A DNA stretch of 21,060 nucleotides. Origin: CAZWZG01 sp964638245. GTDB taxonomy: Bacteria; Pseudomonadota; Alphaproteobacteria; Rhodobacterales; Rhodobacteraceae. The position numbers and the translations under genes were made by a program. The notes under the pieces are model-generated. The model was not told the DNA's origin and did no database searches. It saw only the letters and a program-made list of their open reading frames with translations. Shown piece after piece: positions 1 to 7,689 of this stretch. The DNA is taken from contig CAZWZG010000041.1 in NCBI GenBank assembly GCA_964638245.1, forward strand, positions 1 to 21,060. Direction: 5' to 3'. Numbering within the stretch: position 1 is the stretch's first letter; each line of letters begins with the position of its first letter.

Positions 1-1
1 C

Positions 2-415
2 GAAAAGCGTTTCGAACCGGTGGTTTACCACCTCAAGGAATGGGTGCAGGGCAACCACAAGGTCGCCCGCAAGATCGACGACGACAAGGGCGGCACAATG
101 CGCCTGGGCGCCTACACCGCGAACCTGCGCGAAGGCTCAAAAGTCGCCGGCGTCTACGGGCAAACCGTCATCGAAGAACGCCACCGCCACCGCTACGAGG
201 TCGACATCAAGTACCGGGTCAAGCTTGAGGAACAGGGGCTAAGCTTTTCCGGCATGAGCCCCGACGGCCGCCTGCCCGAGATCGTCGAGGTCAAAGACCA
301 CCCCTGGTTCATCGGCGTCCAGTTCCACCCCGAACTGAAGTCCAAACCGTTCGATCCCCATCCGCTGTTTGCGGATTTTGTACGGGCGGCGGTTGAGGTG
401 AGTAGGTTGGTTTAG
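2..415 (+). CDS. pyrG: CTP synthase, C-terminal part (5' end outside window)
   Basis: CTP synthase aminates UTP to CTP using ATP and glutamine-derived ammonia, in the cytoplasm; it is the last step of de novo pyrimidine nucleotide synthesis. Only the last 137 codons are present, the end of the C-terminal class I glutamine amidotransferase domain. Visible landmarks are GGTMRLGAY, the arginine/histidine-rich ERHRHRYEV stretch, and QFHPEL, whose His (codon 326-328) and Glu (codon 332-334) belong to the Cys-His-Glu triad; the nucleophile Cys lies upstream, outside the window. The frame is open from base 2 and ends with TAG at 413-415. A GTG at 20 is internal, not a start. Codon use is strongly G/C-ending, as expected for a core gene. 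No convincing terminator hairpin is visible after the stop. Confidence 0.97.
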   Translation, partial: EKRFEPVVYHLKEWVQGNHKVARKIDDDKGGTMRLGAYTANLREGSKVAGVYGQTVIEERHRHRYEVDIKYRVKLEEQGLSFSGMSPDGRLPEIVEVKDHPWFIGVQFHPELKSKPFDPHPLFADFVRAAVEVSRLV

Positions 416-538
416 GCATTTGTGACAGAGTGTTTAGCGCCGCGGCGAATGTTTGTGCGCAGCCCATGTGGAACCAAGTTCAGTTGCGCTGAAAGTAGGT
501 TAAGTGCATGATTAGCCGCATCATTTGGAGGCAAAGCA

Positions 539-1204
539 TTGATCCGCGTGCTCGTTGGTTTTTTCGCTATCGTGCTTCTAATCTTTCTTGTCTTCCGGCC
601 CAGCCTCGGTTTGGTTAGCCTTCCTAGGGGCGAAATTTCTCAAGATGAGCTAACCATCGAACGCCCATGGTATCCTGTCGCCAGGGAGCTAAACCCCAAC
701 ATTTTCTCCGGCGGATCAAGCAACTTATTCACGCCTGATCCGCATTCATCTTTTTCGCCGACCATCGAATTTGAGTTTTTGACCGGAGAAGGGGAGGTCA
801 TGATCGGCAAGGCCCGTGTTTTTTACATTAACCCAATATTCGAGAGCTTTGGTGAAACGGTGTTTGCCGTGTCGGGGGGCGGTGCCCAAAAGGAGTTCGA
901 AGTTGATATAGATGTCGTCAAGGGTTCAATGGCACTCGATAGGCTGACACCATTGGGCTTTTCTGATCTCGAAGCGTTTTTTTATTTTCCTCGTTTTCGC
1001 GCGGAACTGACAGGTGATGGAGTGATCATTGCGGTCAAAAATGATTTTGAGGACATTCGCATACTTCTTGAGAGCAGTAGTTTCGAATGGAACCAAGCAA
1101 AACAGGAACTCCAGAAAGCGACAATTGATTTCGATGCGGTCTGCGCGTCTCGCACGAAATCTGCTTACCGGATGCTATCAGATTTCTTCGACGAAAGCTG
1201 CTAA
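539..1204 (+). CDS. Hypothetical protein with one N-terminal membrane span
   Basis: I do not recognise this 221-residue protein. It begins with a hydrophobic segment (about residues 3-24) after a single Arg, so it is either an uncleaved signal anchor or a signal peptide. The remainder is soluble, rich in aromatic and alternating hydrophobic residues, suggesting a beta-rich extracytoplasmic domain. Two cysteines (residues 202 and 221, the last residue) could form a disulfide if the domain is periplasmic. The start is a TTG at 539 preceded by GGAG at 527-530; the ATG at 508 is out of frame. Codons are visibly more A/T-rich than in pyrG, hinting at transfer or low expression. It stands alone, with pyrG upstream and the structured repeat array downstream. 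That a gene exists is fairly sure; its function is unknown. Confidence 0.72.
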   Translation: MIRVLVGFFAIVLLIFLVFRPSLGLVSLPRGEISQDELTIERPWYPVARELNPNIFSGGSSNLFTPDPHSSFSPTIEFEFLTGEGEVMIGKARVFYINPIFESFGETVFAVSGGGAQKEFEVDIDVVKGSMALDRLTPLGFSDLEAFFYFPRFRAELTGDGVIIAVKNDFEDIRILLESSSFEWNQAKQELQKATIDFDAVCASRTKSAYRMLSDFFDESC

Positions 1205-1396
1205 GGCGCGATGCGAGCATCTCGTGAATTGCTACTTCTTTGGACGAGTTCGAACTCTATTCACTGCGTCTGCTGGTTCTTCTCGAACAATTCCCAACTT
1301 ATCAAGAGCAGCAAGGTTCAAAATCGCTAACTCCGCAAGCCTGAGTCGATAGTTCCGGTCGCAGCGAGTAACAACACTGCGGCGCAAAGAAACAAT
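1205..1396. other. Low-G+C gap between orphan gene and repeat array
   Basis: No convincing gene is visible here. A short minus-strand frame (1232-1387, 51 codons from a TTG, no ribosome binding site) encodes a plausible helical peptide containing LAILNLAALDKLGIVREE. It could be the decayed end of a lost gene. No terminator with a T-run was found after the stop at 1204. Confidence 0.4.
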
Positions 1397-1463
1397 GGGC
1401 AGCGCCCGAGCCTCGGGGTGGGCGAGAAGCGCCCTCCCCGTGGGGGAGGGTCGGGCGCTGCCC
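1397..1463. repeat. 67-bp inverted-repeat element with nested hairpins
   Basis: The ends form a perfect 13-bp inverted repeat: GGGCAGCGCCCGA at 1397-1409 and TCGGGCGCTGCCC at 1451-1463. Inside lie a perfect 8-bp hairpin, CCCTCCCC (1432-1439) / GGGGAGGG (1443-1450) with a GTG loop, and a small CTCG (1412-1415) / CGAG (1423-1426) stem. The whole could fold as a three-way junction. Its right arm runs into the first 131-bp repeat. It may be a short palindromic interspersed element or a transcription barrier between convergent genes; no T-run follows it. Confidence 0.8.
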
Positions 1464-1848
1464 GGCGGTGCCCGCCGGGCGGGACATTTGATCAATGCTC
1501 CGCTTCACGGGAAATCGGTTCGGTCTCTCATGGATTGTTCCAATCCATTGCCGACCTGCGATTGCAGGCAATCGCCGCGGGTCGCGCGCTGCCCGGCGGT
1601 GCCCATCGGGCGGGGCATCTGATCAATGCTCCGCTTCACGGGAAAACTATGTGGTCTCTCATGGATTGTTCCAATCCATTGCCGACCTGCGATTTCAGGC
1701 AATCGCTGCGGGTCGATCGCTGCCCGGCGGTGCCCGCCGGGCGGGACATCTGATCAACGCTCCGCGTCACGGAAAAACTGGGTGGTCTTTTGTGGAGTGT
1801 TCCAATCCACTGCCGACCTGCGATTGCGGGCCGTCGTTGCGGCCCAAC
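1456..1848. repeat. Three tandem 131-bp structured repeats
   Basis: Three head-to-tail units of 131 bp start at 1456, 1587 and 1718, each beginning CGCTGCCCGGCGGTGCCC. Units 1 and 2 are nearly identical except for a 7-bp variable block (TCGGTTC at 1515-1521, ACTATGT at 1646-1652, ACTGGGT at 1777-1783 in unit 3). Each unit carries a G/C hairpin near its start (CCCGGCGG/CCGCCGGG in units 1 and 3) and an ATGGATTG-TTC-CAATCCAT hairpin (1530-1548, 1661-1679). Units 1 and 2 also have a GCGATTG/CAATCGC-type hairpin. Unit 3 has diverged and ends in a different stem, GGGCCG (1828-1833) / CGGCCC (1840-1845). Because 131 is not a multiple of three, open frames through the array change frame with each unit and are not coding. 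The array lies between convergent genes. Confidence 0.92.
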
Positions 1849-1874
1849 CTCTAACCAAAGCTGCCCCTCTCGAA

Positions 1875-2576
1875 CTACTGTTGCGACACCCAGACAGCGT
1901 GCGACACGCATCCCAGCAGGATCGTGCTCACGCCAAAAAGCTCCAGGCTCTCTTCGATGAAAACCTGTAAAGGCGATGCCATACCGCCCAGAAGCTGGAA
2001 ATAGCCCAGCACCTCCGCCACGACGGCGCCGGAAACCAGAACCGCGAAACCTGCGGCAACCAGCCGCGCGGATTTCGGGTCGTCCTTGATCGAGTTTAGA
2101 AGTGGCCGCAGAAAGATGAGCACCAGGATCACGAAAATGACTGCGTACACCCCAATCCAGGCACCGTTGGTCTCCCTGAACATTGGCAAGCCAAGCTCGT
2201 ACGCCTTGTTGTATTTCGTGATCCTCTCGTGCAGGGCAAGGATTTCATCGGCGGACAGCCATGCGAAGCCGATGGCAACGGTCCAGTAGAGGCCTCTCAG
2301 GTCACTCCGCTTGTCTTTGAAGAACACCGGAATCGACGCGACTGCCGCCGACGCAAGAAGGAACTTGCCGCCACCCCACCATGCTCCGAGGTTCATTTCG
2401 CCGTTCAGGTTGAACATCTCTGGCCGACCGCCCAATGCCAAGTGAAATCCGTAAAGGCTGATGATCAGGAGATCGACCGCGAAAAGGATCATTGGCAGAG
2501 GCAAGTCGAGCTCCCGATTTCTTTCTTCACGGCAAAGCCTTGGCAAGCGTTGGTCCGTACCATTCCGTCCTGTCAC
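1875..2576 (-). CDS. Six-span membrane protein with conserved acidic/His motifs
   Basis: This is a hypothetical polytopic membrane protein of up to 233 residues. Six hydrophobic segments are visible at roughly residues 29-48, 70-86, 95-112, 138-160, 170-192 and 212-232. Acidic residues occur at membrane borders: SADEILALHERI (D110, E111, H116, E117) after span 3 and FIEESLELFG (E208, E209, E212) before span 6. These motifs resemble those of a loose group of uncharacterised bacterial membrane proteins with DE...HE and EExLE signatures, and could bind a metal or conduct protons; that is inference. The listed start is a GTG at 2576 without a clear ribosome binding site. An ATG at 2492 (residue 29), immediately before span 1, is a reasonable alternative. 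It ends just outside the repeat array. Confidence 0.72.
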   Translation of the reverse strand: MTGRNGTDQRLPRLCREERNRELDLPLPMILFAVDLLIISLYGFHLALGGRPEMFNLNGEMNLGAWWGGGKFLLASAAVASIPVFFKDKRSDLRGLYWTVAIGFAWLSADEILALHERITKYNKAYELGLPMFRETNGAWIGVYAVIFVILVLIFLRPLLNSIKDDPKSARLVAAGFAVLVSGAVVAEVLGYFQLLGGMASPLQVFIEESLELFGVSTILLGCVSHAVWVSQQ

Positions 2577-2780
2577 AAAACTTAAACATCAAGCAACCAA
2601 AAGATCAAAAGACGGGCATCAAAAACATGCTCAACTCCCAACAGCAGGCCCAGACATGCCCAAGGCCTCGACGATCCCCCACCCCGTAGGCGCCGGGCTT
2701 CAGCCCTGCACACCGCCCCCACTGGACGCCAACCCCCTCTCCGTCTACGCCTTTGATGTCGCCACGCGGAGCCGCGCCCC

Positions 2781-3152
2781 ATGTTCGAACCCTGCCCCTG
2801 CGGCACCGGCAAAACCTACGTCGCCTGTTGCGGCCCGCTCCACGGCGGCGCGCCTGCCCCTGACGCCGAAGCCCTGATGCGTGCCCGCTACTCGGCCTAC
2901 GTCCGTGCCAACACCGCCTACCTGATGCGCTCCTGGGCGCCCGAGACGCGCCCGCCATCGCTCGACCTCGATCCCGCGCAAAGCTGGACCGGGCTCGAAA
3001 TCCATGCGCACACCCCCACCGGCCCGGACACGGCCGAGGTCCATTTCACCGCCCATATGCGCAAAGGCGATCAGACCGGGCACCTCACCGAGCAAAGCCG
3101 CTTCCGGCGCGATGCCGTGACTTGGGTCTATTTAGACGGTGGGTTCGCATAA
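2781..3152 (+). CDS. ychJ: YchJ-family (UPF0225) SEC-C metal-binding protein
   Basis: A 123-residue cytoplasmic protein of the YchJ/UPF0225 family, whose biochemical role is not established. The N-terminus has the SEC-C zinc motif CPCGTGKTYVACCG (Cys5, Cys7, Cys16, Cys17), followed by the family's conserved segment ALMRARYSAYV (about residues 31-41) and a small NTF2-like alpha/beta domain. It is shorter than the E. coli protein because it lacks the second C-terminal SEC-C motif, which is common in short family members. The ATG at 2781 has a weak GGAG at 2767-2770. Codons are G/C-rich, unlike the chemoreceptor gene downstream. It appears to be a single-gene unit. Confidence 0.9.
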   Translation: MFEPCPCGTGKTYVACCGPLHGGAPAPDAEALMRARYSAYVRANTAYLMRSWAPETRPPSLDLDPAQSWTGLEIHAHTPTGPDTAEVHFTAHMRKGDQTGHLTEQSRFRRDAVTWVYLDGGFA

Positions 3153-3348
3153 GACATTTCCACTCTACGGGCGATCGGCACGAAGGTTGCACAGCAGCAG
3201 CGCGGTCAATTCGCCTTCGTTCGATTGGTCCCTCGGATCGAATTGAAAACGTGAAAATCCAATGCGTAATGCGCGAAAAGCACCATCTTGAAGGACCTTC
3301 TTAACAATTCGCTTTTATGCGGTTCTCGGTGTTTCTTTTGAGGTTTTC

Positions 3349-5823
3349 ATGTCAGCTCTTCGTTGGATAAACGGTAGCCTTCGGTCGGCTATTTTGGCTT
3401 GCGTTCTCTTTCCTAGCCTCGTTGCTGTCGTTCTTGCAGGAATCGTAGCATGGAATAATTGGCAAACGCTGTCAGCGGCCAAGTTAATCGCGGACCGTTC
3501 CTCGCTCATCGAAACGCTCTCCGCTTTGGTGCACGAACAGCAGTTGGAGCGCGGAGCGACCAGTGTTTTCTTGAACTCGAAGGGTACGCAGTTCGGCAGC
3601 GAACTCCAAGTGCAGCGGGGAAGGACCGATGCCGCCATCCAAAAATTTCGGTCTGAGTTGCAACGGACAAGATCTCATCTTGGCAATGGCATACAGGTTC
3701 TGATCGAAGACATTTTGAGGGGTTTGAATCAGAGAGACGAACATCGTGTAGCGGTGGACGAACTCGAAATTCCCCTTGCCGCTGCTCTGGCTCACTACAC
3801 CGAAAGCAACGCGACCGCTCTATCAGTTGTTCACAATATTTCGGCGAATTCGACAGATCTGGAACTTGGCCAACTTGTTTCGACGCTTCATTCGTTGATG
3901 TATGCCAAGGAATTTTCCGGCATTGAAAGGGCCGTTGGGTCAGGCGGTTTCGCTGCGGGCGAATTCTCATTTGAGCTCGGACTGACGCTGCGGACCTTGA
4001 TTACCCGTCAGGACGCAGGGCTTGAGCGGTTTGCCAACAGCGCAACGGAACAGAATGCGCTCGCAATGCAGTCTATTCAGGACGGTGTCGCGACAAGAGA
4101 GCTGCTACGTCTTCGTGAAGTTGCGTTTGGCGCCATCACAACTGCTGACCTTCAGGGCGTGACAGCCGATCAGTATTTCGAAGCAAGCTCTGAACGGATA
4201 GATGCATTCAAGACCCTAGAGGACACCTTGGTTCACGAGGTTGTGGCTACGGCAGAAGAAAAGAGAGTTTCGGCTTTTGTCAATCTTGGGCTGATCATTT
4301 CGGCTCTCTTCGGCGCATTTGCGATCGCGGCGGCAACAACTGTGTTCTCAATCCGTCACATGTTGCAATCGGTGCGGAAGATATCAGACGCAAGTGATCG
4401 TTTGGCGCGCGGCGACACGGGTGCCAAGCTTCCTGAAGACAGCCCAAAGGAATTGGGCCGAATTGTTTGGTCAATCAAGTTCTTCAGGGACAGTGTTGAG
4501 GAGGTAAAAGCGAGTGAAGCAAAAGAACTAGCCGAGCGAAGAGAGCAAGAAGAAGTTGCTCGCGAAGAAGAACGCAAGACGCAAGATGCTGAGAGAAAAA
4601 AGGCGGAGTGCGAGTCCCTCGCTGCGCGCGAGCAGCACAGAAAGACCCAGGAATACGTTGCTGACATTTCGGACGTTGTTGCAGCTTGTTCCAGAGGGGA
4701 CTTCACAAAAAAGATCGATGTTTCCGGTCAAGATGGGGCACTTCGAGAGATAGGGGAGCGTTTCAATAGCCTTGTCGAGACGGTAGACGCCGGGCTTTCT
4801 GCCACCGGAAAAACCCTTGAGCGCGTTGCTCAGGGAGACCTGACGGCACCAATGGTCGGGGCTTTCGACGGCGCTTTTGGCGATCTACAGCGTGATACCA
4901 ATGCAATGATCGATGCGTTGGCCAGTCTCATTGGCGACATAAACGCAAGCACGGACAATCTGTCTTCATCGTCAATAGAACTACGAGACACATCGAATGA
5001 TCTTTCAAAGCAAGCGGAGCAGAATGCCGCTTCCCTTGAAGAGACTTCTGCAGCATTGGAAGAACTGTCAGCAAACATCACCCAAGTGAACGAGAATGTG
5101 TCTGATGCCAATAAAAACGCTCAAGTTGCCAAAGAGACTGCAGTCGAAAGCGGCGCAGTAGCAGAAGATGCTGCTCAAGCCATGTCGCGAATTGCCGAGG
5201 CCTCTAGTGAAATCGCGAAGGTCGTGACGGCAATCAATGACATATCATTTCAAATCAACTTGCTCGCGCTGAACGCAGGTGTTGAAGCCGCGCGTGCGGG
5301 GGACGCAGGTCGTGGGTTCTCCGTTGTTGCTTCCGAAGTCCGTCAACTTGCTCAGCGGGCAGGAGAGGCAGCAAACGAAATTGATGGTGTCATAAAAAGA
5401 AGTGATACCGCGGTGGCCGAAGGCGTCTCAAAAGTCGAGGATGCCCAAAAGGCATTCGAGAAAATATCACAGAGCGTGATCGGCGTTTCCGAACGTATCC
5501 AGCATGTTTCACATGCGATATCAGAACAGGTTGCCGGTATCGGAGAGATAACAAACGCCGTTGCCCAAATTGATGACAACACGCAAAAGCAGGCAGCTTC
5601 ATTTGAGGAGGTGACAGCAGCAAGCGCGCTTCTTGCAAGTGAAGCAAACGGGCTTAAAGCGTCGACATCGAGGTTTCAGACCGAAAGTCACCCTTCAACG
5701 TCCGTTGAGCTTGTGCAGACCAAGAGATCGAGTAGTGCGGCTCCTAGCTTCGCTCGGCCACATCCCACTACGGAAGGAAACCTGGTCCTCGAGAATTATT
5801 CCGACGCCTGGAGCGATTTCTAG
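3349..5823 (+). CDS. Methyl-accepting chemotaxis protein with NIT sensor domain
   Basis: A transmembrane chemoreceptor of 824 residues that would signal to CheA/CheW. Order: membrane span 1 (about 13-34); a helical periplasmic domain (about 45-300) with the NIT (nitrate/nitrite-sensing type) hallmarks HEQQLERGA (62-70) and GIERAVGSGGFAAGEF (191-206); span 2 (about 311-335); HAMP (about 336-385); a highly charged coiled coil (385-430); one or two further HAMP-like segments (about 434-530); and the methylation and signalling domain (about 535-770). The hairpin tip contains FQINLLALNAGVEAARAGD (634-652). A flexible linker ends in AWSDF, fitting the x-W-x-x-F CheR-tether pentapeptide. GAGG (3340-3343) precedes the ATG well. 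Codons are more A/T-rich than in neighbouring genes. Nitrate as ligand is only a family-based guess. Confidence 0.94.
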   Translation: MSALRWINGSLRSAILACVLFPSLVAVVLAGIVAWNNWQTLSAAKLIADRSSLIETLSALVHEQQLERGATSVFLNSKGTQFGSELQVQRGRTDAAIQKFRSELQRTRSHLGNGIQVLIEDILRGLNQRDEHRVAVDELEIPLAAALAHYTESNATALSVVHNISANSTDLELGQLVSTLHSLMYAKEFSGIERAVGSGGFAAGEFSFELGLTLRTLITRQDAGLERFANSATEQNALAMQSIQDGVATRELLRLREVAFGAITTADLQGVTADQYFEASSERIDAFKTLEDTLVHEVVATAEEKRVSAFVNLGLIISALFGAFAIAAATTVFSIRHMLQSVRKISDASDRLARGDTGAKLPEDSPKELGRIVWSIKFFRDSVEEVKASEAKELAERREQEEVAREEERKTQDAERKKAECESLAAREQHRKTQEYVADISDVVAACSRGDFTKKIDVSGQDGALREIGERFNSLVETVDAGLSATGKTLERVAQGDLTAPMVGAFDGAFGDLQRDTNAMIDALASLIGDINASTDNLSSSSIELRDTSNDLSKQAEQNAASLEETSAALEELSANITQVNENVSDANKNAQVAKETAVESGAVAEDAAQAMSRIAEASSEIAKVVTAINDISFQINLLALNAGVEAARAGDAGRGFSVVASEVRQLAQRAGEAANEIDGVIKRSDTAVAEGVSKVEDAQKAFEKISQSVIGVSERIQHVSHAISEQVAGIGEITNAVAQIDDNTQKQAASFEEVTAASALLASEANGLKASTSRFQTESHPSTSVELVQTKRSSSAAPSFARPHPTTEGNLVLENYSDAWSDF

Positions 5824-6006
5824 TCGTAGTCCCTCGCAATGTGCCATCGGCGCAACTTCAAGGGCATGTTCGGCGAAGTGCCGCATGTGATCTAACGCGG
5901 TCCAAAGAAGCGGTGCGGCAAGTGCAAAGCACCCAAACGCTGTTTTCAGTTTGAGCCACTTCAAAATTCCGCCGGATCTGGCTTCACCTGGGCCCGAGAG
6001 CCAAGG

Positions 6007-7296
6007 TCAGACCGTTTCAATACGGATCGCGACTGGGGCCTCCACGAGAACGCCATTGGCACTCATTTCTTCAAGTGCTGCATCAAGAGAACTTCGCATT
6101 GTCGGGTGCGTCACGACGAGCACCGGAGCATCGCCGGCGTCGTGATCACGCTGACGCATCCGGTTGATTGAGACGCCCGCCTCACCCAGCGCAGCGGCCA
6201 CCTTGGCCAGTGTCCCGGGACGATCAGGGAGCAATAGTCGGAGATAGAAAGGGGCAGGGGTTGAGGCTTGTGCCCAGGTTGCCTTCGTCAGCATCGAGGC
6301 CGGTTTGCCGAAGGTCGAGCCGCGATAGCCGCGCGCGATGTCGATGATGTCTGACATTACCGCGCTCGCGGTTGGGCCTTCGCCTGCGCCGGGTCCTGAC
6401 AGGGCGATCTTGCCCACAGCGTCGCCTTCGTAGACGACCATATTGGTTGCGCCCTCAAGGCTGCCGAGGCCCGAATTGTGGGGGACAAGGCAGGGCATCA
6501 TGCGGGTTTCAAGGCCGCGCCCTGTCGCCTCGGCCACGCCCAGAAGCTTGATGCGATAGCCCATTTCGGCGGCCTGTTCGATATCCTCGATTGAAATCGC
6601 TTCGATCCCCTCGATCTGCATGGCGTCGAAATCGGGCCGGGTGCCGAACGCGATGGCCGCCAGAAGCGTCAGCTTGTGCGCGGCGTCGATCCCGCCCACG
6701 TCCAGCTTTGGGTCGGCTTCGAGATAGCCCAGTTTCTGGCATTCCTCGAACACCTCGTCATAGGCGAGCCTTGCGCCCTCCATGCGGGTCAGCATGTAGT
6801 TGCAGGTGCCGTTCATGACGCCCATGACGCGGGTCATTTCGTTGCCCGCAAGGCCTTCGCGCAATGCCTTGATAGCCGGGATGCCCCCGGCGACGGCCGC
6901 TTCGAATTTGAGCGTTGCGTCTTGGTTCTCGGCAAGCTCGGCCAGAGCCTGACCATGGAGCGCCAGCATAGCCTTGTTCGCGGTCACAAGGTCCTTGCTT
7001 GCGCCAAAGGCGGCCTCTGCTGCGGCCTTGGCCGGACCGTCCGCCCCGCCGACAAGTTCGACAAAGACATCGATGTCGTCGCGCTTGGCCAATGCGACGG
7101 GATCGTCCTCCCAGCTATATGCGTTCAGGCGTACGCCGCGATCCTTGTCGCGTGTGCGCGCTGAAACGGCCACGATTTCGATGGGACGGCCTGCGCGCAT
7201 CGCGATCTCTTCACCGTGACGCTGCACGATGCGGACAACGCCCGCACCCACGGTTCCAAGACCTGCGATCCCAAGGCGGAGCGGCGATTGCGTCAT
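6007..7296 (-). CDS. hom: Homoserine dehydrogenase
   Basis: It reduces aspartate semialdehyde to homoserine with NAD(P)H, the branch point to threonine, methionine and isoleucine, in the cytoplasm. The 429-residue protein has the Rossmann motif GLGTVG (12-17), the catalytic signature ADPKLDVGGIDAAHK (about 194-208, with D199, D204 and K208) and a C-terminal ACT domain (about 350-429, beginning PFYLRLLLPDRPGTLAKV), the usual site of feedback regulation by threonine. The ATG at 7296 was chosen because AAGGA lies upstream and the Rossmann strand starts at once; a longer frame to 7353 adds an atypical N-terminus. The leader contains a small hairpin (7322-7351). The gene converges on the chemoreceptor gene, with 183 bp between stops and no strong terminator seen. 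Confidence 0.97.
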   Translation of the reverse strand: MTQSPLRLGIAGLGTVGAGVVRIVQRHGEEIAMRAGRPIEIVAVSARTRDKDRGVRLNAYSWEDDPVALAKRDDIDVFVELVGGADGPAKAAAEAAFGASKDLVTANKAMLALHGQALAELAENQDATLKFEAAVAGGIPAIKALREGLAGNEMTRVMGVMNGTCNYMLTRMEGARLAYDEVFEECQKLGYLEADPKLDVGGIDAAHKLTLLAAIAFGTRPDFDAMQIEGIEAISIEDIEQAAEMGYRIKLLGVAEATGRGLETRMMPCLVPHNSGLGSLEGATNMVVYEGDAVGKIALSGPGAGEGPTASAVMSDIIDIARGYRGSTFGKPASMLTKATWAQASTPAPFYLRLLLPDRPGTLAKVAAALGEAGVSINRMRQRDHDAGDAPVLVVTHPTMRSSLDAALEEMSANGVLVEAPVAIRIETV

Positions 7297-7370
7297 TGTT
7301 CGGATGTCCTTCGTCTTTTTTGCCCCTTTAGCCCAATGGCTGCGCAGGGGCAACGCGGGCGCTTGCGTGC

Positions 7371-7640
7371 CTAGCGGGCCAGTAGCGCGCGGAGCGTTGT
7401 CATGTCATCGCTGCTGCGCAGGATCGCAGCACGCGCGCGCAACGCCGCCGCCCGTGCATCCGTGCCCGCCAGAAGGTCGACAGCATCCGAGGCAGGGCCC
7501 GTTGGTGCCCCGAAGAACGCATTGAACGGCAATAGGTCGGGATAAGGCGCGCTCTGGGCCGCGGTGCCGCCTTCAAGATCGGGCAATTGGGCGCAGCCAA
7601 GAGGCACCAGCAAGACAACGAAGAGAAGCACGCGCAACAT
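7371..7640 (-). CDS. Small putative lipoprotein
   Basis: An 89-residue hypothetical protein. The N-terminus is a short hydrophobic signal (MLRVLLFVVLLVPLGC), with Cys16 as the likely lipidated residue. The lipobox is imperfect because position -3 is proline, so ordinary signal peptidase I cleavage is also possible. The mature part starts with a Pro/Gly-rich linker and ends in an Ala/Arg-rich helix (about 60-89), as in several short periplasmic or outer-membrane-facing lipoproteins of this bacterial group. The ATG at 7640 was chosen because it places the signal peptide at the N-terminus; upstream codons to 7697 would run into the divergent tetR promoter. It sits 74 bp upstream of hom on the same strand and may be co-transcribed. 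Function unknown. Confidence 0.7.
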   Translation of the reverse strand: MLRVLLFVVLLVPLGCAQLPDLEGGTAAQSAPYPDLLPFNAFFGAPTGPASDAVDLLAGTDARAAALRARAAILRSSDDMTTLRALLAR

Positions 7641-7689
7641 GAGCGCGACCCTAGGCCAGAGAGCCCACACGCTCAATCCCGCTCTTGAT

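Noticed and set aside
1456..1848. CRISPR array
   Set aside because: The 131-bp units are directly adjacent with no unique spacers, and no cas genes are present.
1395..1970. Several overlapping plus-strand open frames across the repeats
   Set aside because: The repeat period of 131 bp moves the same peptide through all three frames; no ribosome binding site; the DNA structure explains the openness.
2671..2720. REP-like hairpin around GGGCTTCAGCCC before ychJ
   Set aside because: The stem is only four base pairs and no second copy is visible in the window.
3122..3304. Small open frame overlapping the end of ychJ
   Set aside because: No ribosome binding site and no protein-like composition; it overlaps a well-supported gene.
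7322..7351. Hairpin (GCCCCT/AGGGGC) as a terminator between the lipoprotein gene and hom
   Set aside because: On the transcribed minus strand it is followed by an A-run, not a T-run; at most a leader structure of hom.
7297..7353. Longer N-terminus for homoserine dehydrogenase
   Set aside because: It adds a basic, family-atypical extension; the internal ATG at 7296 has an AAGGA site and starts at the Rossmann fold.
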